This document shows positions 1 through 9,200 of a stretch of 64,000 nt of DNA, one piece after another. A program made the position numbers and the translations under genes. Position 1 is the first letter of the stretch; each line of letters starts with the position of its first letter. The notes under the pieces are model-generated. The model was not told the DNA's origin. It saw nothing but the letters and a program-made list of their open reading frames with translations, and ran no database searches. The DNA comes from Candidatus Poribacteria bacterium (GTDB lineage: Bacteria > Poribacteria > WGA-4E > WGA-3G), in the NCBI GenBank assembly GCA_026706025.1, contig JAPOZO010000060.1, positions 1 through 64,000 of the forward strand, written 5' to 3'.

Positions 1-65
1 TCTACTTCTACACACTCCAGACTGCAGACTTTGCTGCGACGCGACGGATGGTTATCCTGAAGTAA
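1..65 (+). CDS. C-terminal tail of a secreted protein (partial)
   Basis: Only the last 20 codons are in the window, read from base 3 and ending at TAA 63-65. They encode a tail beginning YFYTLQTADF and ending TRRMVILK. This matches the ends of the two beta-helix proteins at 28.7 and 32.4 kb (YFYTLTAGDF ... TRKMLIRK). The tail resembles the FlgD-like or type-A C-terminal sorting domain seen on secreted modular proteins in several Gram-negative phyla. The missing upstream part probably carries an export signal and a passenger domain, but that cannot be seen. The terminator at 195-243 probably ends this transcript. Confidence 0.7.
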   Translation, partial: YFYTLQTADFAATRRMVILK

Positions 66-187
66 ATGAGTTATCAGTAAGAATAGTTATCAGTTATCGG
101 TTATCAGTTTTCAGTTAAGAGAGTTCTTGTAACTGACCACTGATAACTGACAACTGACGACTTTTTTCTTGAAAACTGATAACTATT
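62..187. repeat. TTATCAGTT-type palindromic repeat
   Basis: Repeated words TTATCAGTTATC and TTATCAGTTTTCAGTT on the left are answered by ACTGATAACTGACAACTGAC on the right, giving a long imperfect inverted repeat. The same family recurs at about 11.9, 13.0, 27.0, 35.8, 40.8, 43.9, 60.7 and 61.8 kb, almost always between genes. Confidence 0.75.
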
Positions 188-194
188 AAAAAAT

Positions 195-243
195 AAAACG
201 CCCCGATCCGCCGATTAACCATTGACATTGGGGCGTTTTTTAT
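195..243 (+). terminator. Rho-independent terminator
   Basis: A perfect 10-bp stem, AAAACGCCCC (195-204) with GGGGCGTTTT (230-239), has a 25-nt loop and runs into further T residues. It lies downstream of the partial gene ending at 65. The long loop is slightly unusual. Confidence 0.65.
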
Positions 244-268
244 GTACGTGAGTTCAACAAATAATAAT

Positions 269-390
269 AGGACTTACAAAAAATCACGGAATTACACCTA
301 TTACCACGCGGTAGGTGCATTTAGGAATGTAGATCGCATTTGGGCGCGTACGCCGCAAAACCACACCTACAAAGGAATTGCCTAAGTCCT
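269..390. mobile_element. Degenerate copy of the AGGACTTAC inverted-repeat element
   Basis: AGGACTTA at 269-276 is answered by TAAGTCCT at 383-390, giving a 122-bp segment. This is the size and end sequence of the two better copies at 1620-1739 and 18536-18658. No target-site duplication is visible here, so it is probably an older or damaged copy. Confidence 0.45.
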
Positions 391-418
391 CAAGATATAA
401 CAGAATACAAAGACTTAA

Positions 419-571
419 GTTAAAAAAAGATCAAAAGATGAATTCTACGGAACAGATCTAAACTGGGTTCAGGGTGACACACGCGTTGGGCTACCTGATC
501 AGACGTATAGTCCATCTGTTGGTCCGGGATTCTCGGGACAGCGTGGCATCCATTGGCCGTGTCCACCCTAA
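419..571 (+). pseudogene. Possible 3' remnant of a protein gene
   Basis: After an in-frame stop at 416-418 the frame stays open to TAA 569-571. It reads as protein-like sequence (DEFYGTDLNWVQGDTRVGLP, then a GPGFSGQRGIHW segment ending CPP). No start codon or ribosome site was found and the fragment is about 50 codons, so it looks like the 3' end of a gene whose 5' part is lost. I do not recognise the family with certainty. It could also be a chance open frame. Confidence 0.3.
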
Positions 572-652
572 CGGTATTAACGGCGTACTGCCTGTCCCAT
601 AAAGTCAAAAAACTTGAATTAAATTGCCGGACCAAAGAAATGGAGCGACAAC

Positions 653-1618
653 GTGCATATTTCCGTTGCTGATGCGCGAGAACTCGCGGAAACCTTTTTA
701 ATAAAAAGTGAGATGTCCGAAACCGATGCCGCGATTATCGCCGATATTCTATTGGAAGCCGAACTCCGCGGGCGAAAAACACATGGCTTTATTCGCTTAA
801 CTGGAATTAAGAACCGTTATGCGCAGGCCGAAAGAACTGACATTCAGGTTGACAAGGAAGAGGGACTCTGCGTCCGGATGGATGGTGGTAACCAACCCGG
901 CTATCTTGTTGCCTATCGGGCAATGGAACTTGCAATTGAACGCGCGAGGCGCAACGGCGCGAGCATCGTTGGCGTTTACAATACATCACACTGTGGCATG
1001 GCGGGATATTATGTTGATATGGCGCGAAAAGCGGATGTCGTTGGATTGCTTTTTGCGGATTGTCTGCCCCGCATTACACCCGAAGGTGGCACGGAGGCTC
1101 TCTTAGGAACAAATCCGATCGCTGTCGGAATCCCATCTAATACAGTACCACTCCTATTTGATATGTCTACCGCTGCGATCACTAATGGCGATCTGCTCGT
1201 CGCTATGCGAGATGGTATCGCAATCCCTGAAGGACTTGCATTTGATACAACGGGTAAGTCGACAACCAATGCTGATGCAGCATTGAAGGGGAGTGTCCGT
1301 CCGTTTGGTGGTCATAAAGGGTTTGGACTTGCACTCGTAACGCAAATCCTAGCGGGGGTCTTGGTCAACGCCGCGACAATTCCGCCGCCCGGCACCAATT
1401 ACGGTCTACTTATTATTGTGATAGATCCGACAAGCTTTGTGCCGTTGGCGCAATTCAAAACAGAAGTTGATAGGCTCATCGCATGTGTCAAGGAAAATCG
1501 AACGGAATCAGGGGTTACGGAAATTCTGATCCCTGGTGAGCGAGCTTACCGTCAACGGGATACCCATCTCGCTGACGGTATTTATTTTGACGACGCGCTT
1601 TTGAGTCAATTCACTTAA
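653..1618 (+). CDS. Ldh-family (malate/L-lactate-type) dehydrogenase
   Basis: The 321-residue product belongs to the Ldh_2 family, NAD(P)-dependent oxidoreductases acting on 2-hydroxyacids such as malate, lactate, sulfolactate or ureidoglycolate. Family marks are the N-terminal HG pair in RKTHGF, the segment SHCGMAGYYVDMAR, the glycine-rich GGTEALLGTNPIA near residue 150, and PFGGHKGFGLAL near residue 220. It is a little short for the family (about 340-350). The start is GTG 653, with GGAG at 642-645 seven bases upstream. The stop codon lies inside the TTAAA target duplication of the inverted-repeat element at 1620-1739. The substrate cannot be deduced. The next gene is an oxidoreductase of another family. 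Confidence 0.85.
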   Translation: MHISVADARELAETFLIKSEMSETDAAIIADILLEAELRGRKTHGFIRLTGIKNRYAQAERTDIQVDKEEGLCVRMDGGNQPGYLVAYRAMELAIERARRNGASIVGVYNTSHCGMAGYYVDMARKADVVGLLFADCLPRITPEGGTEALLGTNPIAVGIPSNTVPLLFDMSTAAITNGDLLVAMRDGIAIPEGLAFDTTGKSTTNADAALKGSVRPFGGHKGFGLALVTQILAGVLVNAATIPPPGTNYGLLIIVIDPTSFVPLAQFKTEVDRLIACVKENRTESGVTEILIPGERAYRQRDTHLADGIYFDDALLSQFT

Positions 1619-1619
1619 A

Positions 1620-1739
1620 TAGGACTTACGTACATTGCGCAAATATCGGACATTTAAACGCAAAAAGCGGTGTTTTTCGTCCTTTAAACCCCCTGAATCC
1701 TCCTTATCAGGGACTTTAAGCGGAAATGCGTAAGTCCTA
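1620..1739. mobile_element. MITE-like element, family 1 (5-bp target duplication)
   Basis: The 11-bp ends TAGGACTTACG and CGTAAGTCCTA are perfect inverted repeats. Both sides are flanked by TTAAA (1615-1619 and 1740-1744), a 5-bp target-site duplication. The 120-bp element has no coding capacity, so it would be a non-autonomous element mobilised in trans. Its interior differs from that of the copy at 18.5 kb. Confidence 0.8.
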
Positions 1740-1754
1740 TTAAACAAATTGTAG

Positions 1755-1774
1755 GCGCGATCTCCGAGTCGCGC
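1755..1774. repeat. REP-like hairpin upstream of an oxidoreductase gene
   Basis: GCGCGA (1755-1760) pairs with TCGCGC (1769-1774) after TGTAG. It resembles the TGTAGGAGCGAGC hairpins at 20.6 kb. It lies just before the ribosome site of the gene starting at 1792 and could influence its mRNA. Confidence 0.4.
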
Positions 1775-1791
1775 GGAAAGGAAAATTTACT

Positions 1792-2793
1792 ATGGCAGCT
1801 TTTAAAGCAGGTATCATCGGTTGTGGTGGACGTGGGCGCGCCCATGCACGCGGGTATCAAGCATCTCCAGATGTTGAGATCGTGGCGTGTTCCGATCCGA
1901 TTGAAGACGCGAGGAACGCTTTCGCGGAACAGTTTGAGGTGCCCAATACCTACGAAAGTTATGAAGAGATGCTGGCTAAAGAATCGCTCGATTTTGTCAG
2001 CGTCTGCACGTGGATTGCGCTCCATAGGGATATGGTTATCGCTGCTGCCAACAGCGGCATTAAAGCCATCCATTCTGAGAAACCGATGGCACCGACATGG
2101 GGCGATGCCAAAGCACTCTATCAGGCGTGTGTGGATAACGACGTGGTGATAACGTTCTGCCACCAACGCCGTTTTGGCGCACAATTCATTAAGGCAAAAC
2201 AACTGGCAAATGAAGGGGCAATCGGTGAATTGCGCCGCCTTGAGGGTTCATGTTCAAATCTGCTTGACTGGGGAACACATTGGTTTGATATGTTCCTTTT
2301 TTATAATAACGACGAACCTGTTGACTGGGTAATCGGTCAAATAGATGTAGCAGAAGAGAAACTCGTCTTCGGGACGCAAGTTGAGACAAGCGGTCTATCC
2401 TGGTTCCGCTGGAAAAACGGTGTCGAGGGTTTATTGACAACCGGTGGTGCCTCTTCACAAGGGTTCTCGAATCGTCTCATCGGCACTGAAGGTATTATTG
2501 ATGTCGGTGGTGGCGCGCCGGTCCGCCTGCTACGCGCGGAGTCTGACGGTTGGGAAACGCCTGATTTAAGCGACATCCCGAAAGGCGATGACACAGTTTT
2601 CTCTGTTCTTGACCTTATTGACAGTGTTAAGACTGGACGTGAGCCGGAACTCAGCGGACGTAAAGCACTGCAGGGGGCGGAACTTATTTTTGCGACGTAT
2701 GAGTCGAGCCGGCGGCGGGCAAAGATTAATTTACCCCTCACAGTAGATGATTCGGCTTTGCTGACGATGGTTGCTAATGGAGACATCGGTTAA
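1792..2793 (+). CDS. Gfo/Idh/MocA family oxidoreductase
   Basis: The 333-residue product is a two-domain NAD(P)-dependent oxidoreductase of the glucose-fructose oxidoreductase / inositol dehydrogenase family. The N-terminal Rossmann motif is IIGCGGRGRAHARGYQ (residues 7-22), and HSEKPMA near residue 100 is the family EKP signature. The HQRRFGAQF segment leads into the C-terminal alpha/beta substrate domain. Start ATG 1792 has AAGGAA about 10 bases upstream. Family members oxidise or epimerise sugars and inositols; the substrate is unknown. It may be co-transcribed with the upstream dehydrogenase, though a MITE-like element lies between them. A second, distant family member is at 60858-61805. 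Confidence 0.9.
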   Translation: MAAFKAGIIGCGGRGRAHARGYQASPDVEIVACSDPIEDARNAFAEQFEVPNTYESYEEMLAKESLDFVSVCTWIALHRDMVIAAANSGIKAIHSEKPMAPTWGDAKALYQACVDNDVVITFCHQRRFGAQFIKAKQLANEGAIGELRRLEGSCSNLLDWGTHWFDMFLFYNNDEPVDWVIGQIDVAEEKLVFGTQVETSGLSWFRWKNGVEGLLTTGGASSQGFSNRLIGTEGIIDVGGGAPVRLLRAESDGWETPDLSDIPKGDDTVFSVLDLIDSVKTGREPELSGRKALQGAELIFATYESSRRRAKINLPLTVDDSALLTMVANGDIG

Positions 2794-3278
2794 GTCTTAG
2801 TTCTATAAGCTGCAGGCGCGGTTTACCACCGCGCACTGTAGCAGTATCACATGCCTTGTGTTTTTCTGTAATTTTTATCAACCTAATTGAATCTTTTGCG
2901 TCTAACAAAGATTAAAGGGGATTTCATACACCTGTCCCGCAAGACCATAAAGTTTTAAAGAATATGTAAAAATATTGCAACCTTTTTATCCTTAAAACGC
3001 GTCTTATGACATAAGTGTATATTGTCTAACGTTTAGACTTGAAATGAAAAAACAAGTCAGAAGCAGTAATAGATACGACGCAGTTCTCGACACACTCCAT
3101 TCAACGCCAGAGGCATGTCTAACGTGCAAAAAGCGTTTGCCGGACACCGCTTGATATGTTGAAGCGTGGAGGTGCCGATACCGGGATAAGGTCCGAACCT
3201 GCCCGGAAAATATGTGAATCAACGCGAAGCACCGAATCTTTGCAATCTTTCGGACTCGCGAAAAGCAGGGAGAAACGA
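2794..3278. other. Intergenic region with one hairpin
   Basis: No convincing gene was seen. A 7-bp hairpin, GCGCGGT (2816-2822) with ACCGCGC (2828-2834), follows TGCAG and resembles the REP-like hairpin at 1755. It has no T-run, so it is not an obvious terminator. The rest is AT-rich leader DNA before the giant gene. Confidence 0.4.
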
Positions 3279-6200
3279 GTGCAAAAAATTAAGAATATGT
3301 ACGGTGTTGCTTATAAACCGGCACACAAAAATCGAAACCAACACAAACTCGGAAACAATCCAACCCCCAAATCACCAATCCGTTCGCGATGGGTGAATTT
3401 TCTCTTTTTTCAGATTTTTGTCTGTTTCACAGCTTTAATGATTTCTACCGATGTATCGGCGGTGTCTTCTGTAACACTGTCTGTTGTTGATACCGAGGGA
3501 GATGATACGATTTTCAATGGTGATAACCAGAGGTTGCGTATTACTATCTCATTATCAGATGATCCGAGTGACCTCGGTCCGTATGATTATATCCTCAAAG
3601 TAGATGGTCATGACGAGGTTCAAATTGGTAGTCCCGGTACTATAGAGGAAAATCAAACAAAAACTGTCGTTGAGGCTTGGAATGGCGGTAATCTTTCAGA
3701 GGGCACCTATACAATTCGTGTGGAAATTCGTGAAAACGGTGCGGCTCCTGATGCTGAGGCATCATTTTCAGACGAGGCAACAGTAACCTTAGACAGAACT
3801 GCCCCGGAGATTTCAATTGGCACCGATCTCACCGAATTCTCGCCAAATGGAGACAGATTCCTTGATGCCGTTACTGTCTATTATAGTGTAGATGAAGATG
3901 TCACAGAGAGTGAATTGGAATTTTTTCGCGTCGTTAATGATAGCGAAACTCAGTTTGGGCGACCTGAGCGGCTTGAGGAAACTGCTGGAGAACATACATT
4001 CTTTTGGGATGGCGCAGACAGAAATTTCAGAATTTTTCCAGATGGACAGTACAAACTAAGAATTAAGGTAGTTGACAAAGGTGGAAATTCTACGCAATCG
4101 GATAAAACCAACCCGATTACTATTGATACGCAAGCACCTGTAATATCTCGTGTTGTTGCTAATGAGAACCTGACCATTGTTAATGGTGTTTTTATCAATG
4201 CCCCTATTCAATCGATTAAAATGACGGCAGACGATTTAGGGGGTACACCGATTGATTTTACCGACGTGGACACGGCTCTAATGGTGGAGGCACAAGATGA
4301 TACGACTATAAAAGGATCCCTCAGCCAGGAGGGTCAATCATTGACATTGTCCTTCGGCAACCGCTTGGATACAGCATCCGAAAACGGCGAATATACTATT
4401 TCAATAGCTGTTGCTGATAGAGCTGGAAACCTCGCCGAAAAAACGTTGAATTTCACCTTTGATAACATCGCACCGAATTTGACAGAAGTCGCTACTTCAA
4501 ACGGCAAGTTGACCCCCGGTAGCGGCGTTAGCACATGGACAAATTTTGTTGAGGCAACGCTCAGTGATAATATTAAAAATGGCCTCAGCCTTTTCGACTC
4601 CACAATTCGACTCACCGGACCCAATGGTACTGTATTGGGACAGCAGACACAACCAACTGCTAATAAAATCCGTTGGCTCTTCCTATCGCCGCTCTTGGCG
4701 CGGGATGGCCTTATGGATGGTACGTATACAATTGAAATTGATGGAGTGGACAAAGCCGGGAACCGGACAGGGGCTTTACAAATACCTTTTATCTTTGATA
4801 ACCTTCCACCGTTGGTCACCTTAGGTCCTACAGAAGAATCTCCCTTCACGCTTAATCAGGATACCATTTACCACGCGCAGCCGCTTTCACAGATTGTCGC
4901 AACGTTTGATGATGCAGGTGTTGGTGTTGATTTGGATGGAGATACACGTGTTACTTTCGGCACGAAGGATGCTGGTGATGGACTCAACACACTCCCCGGA
5001 CGCGTTATTCTGGCAAAGGATCGCGATCAATTAGCTTACGTCTTAGAAACGCCACTGACAAGCCGAGACGGAACCCAAGATGGACACTATGTACTCAACG
5101 TTCAAGCTACAGACATCCTCGGTAATACAGAAACGTACAGATACCAATTTGTCTACGATACGCAACTCCCCGCACTCGTTTCTACGGCACCGGCTGCCAA
5201 TGAGACCGTCTCAGAACTATCGCAAGTTGAGATCGTACTTGATGAAGCAACCAGCGGTATAGATTTCATTCAGAGTACCTTCCGATTGACTCGCAGTGTT
5301 GACGGAAACGCTGTAGATGTACCTGTGAATCTGACGAGTAACGGCACAGATGCAGCGACCTTGACGCTCGCAAAACCGATTGCCTTAGATGGTTCAGATG
5401 ATGGTACCTACATAATTGAAATCTCCCCGATGGACTTAGCCGGTAACGTCGGGGTTACCGTTCGCCGCGAATTCTATCTCGTCAGTCAAAGCCAACCTGA
5501 GATTCGATTGACAATGCCAGAAACTACAACTGTCAATAATTTGACTACGGTTGTCGCTGAACTCAGTGGATACATCGGTGCCGGTATTGATCCCAATGCC
5601 TCGACACTAACTGTCAGAAATGCCCAAGGGGCTCTTATCACATCGACTGAACTTGAACGTAATGAAGTAAATAACCTGTTAACTTGGAACATAGAAACGC
5701 CTCTTCCACGCGACGGCAGTGCAGATGGTGAATACACTGTAACCGCAACCTTCGTCGATTTTATTGGACAACGTTTAACACAACAATTTCAACTCCTTTT
5801 AGACACACAATTTCCCGCGATCGAAAGCGTACAGGTCGCAACCGATTCCAAACCCGAACTTGCCACGGGTAGCACAACAATCGTTGCTGAAGGTTTTTCA
5901 CAAATCATTGTAACCTTTGAGAACGCGCAAGAAGATCTCGTTAGTGGTATTGACTTCGCCAATACAGGTGTTACGTTCACCAATCCCTCTGGCGAAAGTA
6001 TATCTGTTAACCGGTTGGATGACGGTGCCAATGTCTTGACCCTTGATTTTCCAGCATTAACGCAGCGCGGTGAGTATGTACTCTCTGTTACGCCCCAGGA
6101 CCTCGCTGGGAACCAAAGTGCCGCCCCGCTTGTTTACCGGCTGCGGGTTGACGTGCCTTTGCCTACAGTCACTTCGGTTCTCATTGGCGATAAACTCGGC

Positions 6201-9200
6201 ACTATCGTTTACCTTAACGGCGATGCCACTAACATAGTTGCCACTTTCGCTGATTTGAGTGGGGCAGGGTTAGACTTGGATGATGGCGGTTCAACGATCG
6301 CCGTCACTACTGAATCAGGGCTACCCGCACCCGGCATTACCACATCCAATGGGACAGATCAATTAACGTGGACACCCACAGTGCTCCCGACTGATGGCAG
6401 TGCTGATGGTCGTTATACCGTCACCGTCACACCGAAAGACAAAGCCGGGAGGCAAGGTGATGTTATTTTTCGTCAATTCGTTTACGATACACAGGCACCA
6501 CGCATCACTGCCGCTACGCCGGTCTCATTGATTCAACCCGTTACCTATATCAACGGTTCTCTCACACAACTTCAATTCACCGTTGAAGATGTCGGACCCG
6601 CAGGTTTAGCGTTAGACGAACAGACAATAGAACTCCTTGATGCCCAAGGTGCCTCTGTCAGTGCCACGCTGACATTTGATGAACTAAACAGTCAATTGTA
6701 TCTCACACTCGACGCGCCGCTTGCACAAGATGGAAGTGCCGATGGCGAATATACCGTGCAATTGCCGCTTGTTGATAGATCCGGAAATGTTTTGGATTCG
6801 GAGCAGGTCTTCGTTTACGATTCTCAAGTGCCTCGTATTTCATCGGTTTCGGTAAACACGGAATCACCATTAGAACTTTTCCCACAAGAGGTTGTTGAGG
6901 TTCCAGAATCTATTAGCAGTATTACACTCCAATTTCAGGACGCGATGGGGATTGACTTCATCAATACCGGTGTTACGCTGACCAATCCGGCTGGTGAGAA
7001 CATCGCTGTTAACCGTTCTGATGACGGTGGAAATGTCTTGACCCTTGATTTCCAAGTATTAACCCAGCGTGGTGAATATATTCTCGCGATTACACCGCAG
7101 GATTTGGCTGGAAATCAGAGTGCTGCACCGTTTGTTTACAGATTCCGCGTCGGTGTCCCTTTACCCACAGTCACTTCGGTTCTCATTGGCGATAAACTCG
7201 GCACTATCGTCTACGTCAACGGCGAGGCAACCAATATCGTCGCGACTTTCGCTGATTTGAGTGGGGCAGGGTTAGACTTGGATGATGGCGGTTCAACGAT
7301 CGCTGTCACTACTGAATCAGGGCTACCCGCACCCGGCATTACCACATCTAATGGAACAGATCAATTAACGTGGACACCCACAGTGCTCCCCATTGATGGC
7401 AGTGCCGATGGACGCTACACCGTCGTTGTTACACCCAAAGATAAAGCCGGGAGGCAAGGCGATGCTGTCTATCGGCAGTTCGTTTACGATACACAGGAAC
7501 CACGTATCACCGCTGCTACACCAATGTCATTGACGCAACCCGTTACCTATATTGGTGGATCTCTTACGCAATTTCAGTTTACTGTTGAAGACGTAGGCCC
7601 CGCAGGTTTAGAACTATCGGAACAGACGATAGAAATTCTTGATGCCCAAGGCGTGCCCGTCGATGCGATATCCACATTTGACGAGATAAACAGTCAACTG
7701 TATCTCACGCTTGATGCTCCGCTTGCACAGGATGGGAGCGCGGATGGTGAATACGTCGTCAAGGTCTCGCTTGTTGACCAATCAGGAAATATGTTGGAGT
7801 CGGCACAGAGTTTCGTTTACGATTCTCAAGTACCTCGTGTCTCCTCGGTCTTGATAAATACTGAGACACCAGTAGAACTCGTTCCACAGCAAATTACCGA
7901 AGTTGCGGAATCTATCAGCAGTGTTACGCTTCAATTTGAGGAAGCAACACGAGTTGATTTCGCGAATACCGTCGTCAGTTTAGTCGGTCCCGATGAACAA
8001 CCGATTCCGATCAACGTCTCAGCTGATGGACTTACGCAACTGACCGCGCGTTTTGTCGCACTCACCCAAGCTGGATTGTACACACTGTCTGTCACACCGC
8101 AAGATATAGCAGGCAATGTTGCCCAAGGGGCTGTACAATACGCTTTTCGCCTTGATTTCGTCTTGCCGAGTGTCAGTATTGTCGAATTGGGCGGACAAAT
8201 TGGGGATGTTGTTTTCCTCAACGGCAGTGATGCCACAATAGTCGCCACTTTGCTCGACGGGACTGGCACCGGACTCGCTTTAGGGGATGGTGGTTCAAGC
8301 ATTGTTGTGACGGGACCCTCAGGGACAATTGTTCCCGGTCAAACTCACACAGATGGCGAGAACCGGTTAACATGGCAACCTATATCGCTCCCGACTGATG
8401 GCAGTGCTGATGGTCGGTACACTGTGGCAGTTACACCTGTTGATAAAGCGGGTCGGCAAGGCGATGTCGTTTATCGACAGTTCATTTACGATACAGAAAA
8501 CCCGCGTATCACTGCGTCTTCTCCCATAGTGTTGAGCCAACCGGTGTCTTACATCAGCGACGGCTTGAACCAGTTTTCGTTTACTGTTGAAGATGTCGGA
8601 CCGGCGGACCTGCTTCTGGAAGCACAATCCATTGAGTTAATAGACGGTTCTGGAAATGTCGTCCCGGCAACGTTGACATCCGACGAGTTAACAAATCAAC
8701 TCTACTTGACCCTCTCGCTCCCGTTCGCTCGAGATGGAAGCGTTGATGGTACGTATACAGTCAGGTTATCCCTCATTGACAGAGCCGGTAATACCTCGAA
8801 TTCGGAACACCTCTTGATCTATGATTCTCAAGTGCCACAACTTTCTGCTGTCACGGTAAATACCGAACCACCGATAGAACTTGTTCCGCAAGGAACTGCC
8901 GAGGTTTTGGAACCCATCAGCAGCATTACGATTAAGTTTGGCGAAGCAACGAGAGTTGATTTTGTCAATACAGTGGTTACGCTCGTGAGTTCCGGTGTCG
9001 CTGCTACCTCTGAAGTAGTGGACATCCCGCTTACATTGCAAGATGACGGTACATCTCAGATAACTGCCAGTTTTCCGGAATTAAATCAACTTGCTACGTA
9101 TGTCCTCTCTGTCACACCACAAGATATCGCTGGTAATGTCGCCACTGCACCTATTAATTACACTTTCATTCTCGATATACCGTTGCCGAGTGTCAGTTCT

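Noticed and set aside
420-635. 71-codon minus-strand open frame
   Set aside because: No ribosome site or recognisable motif, and the plus-strand frame looks more protein-like.
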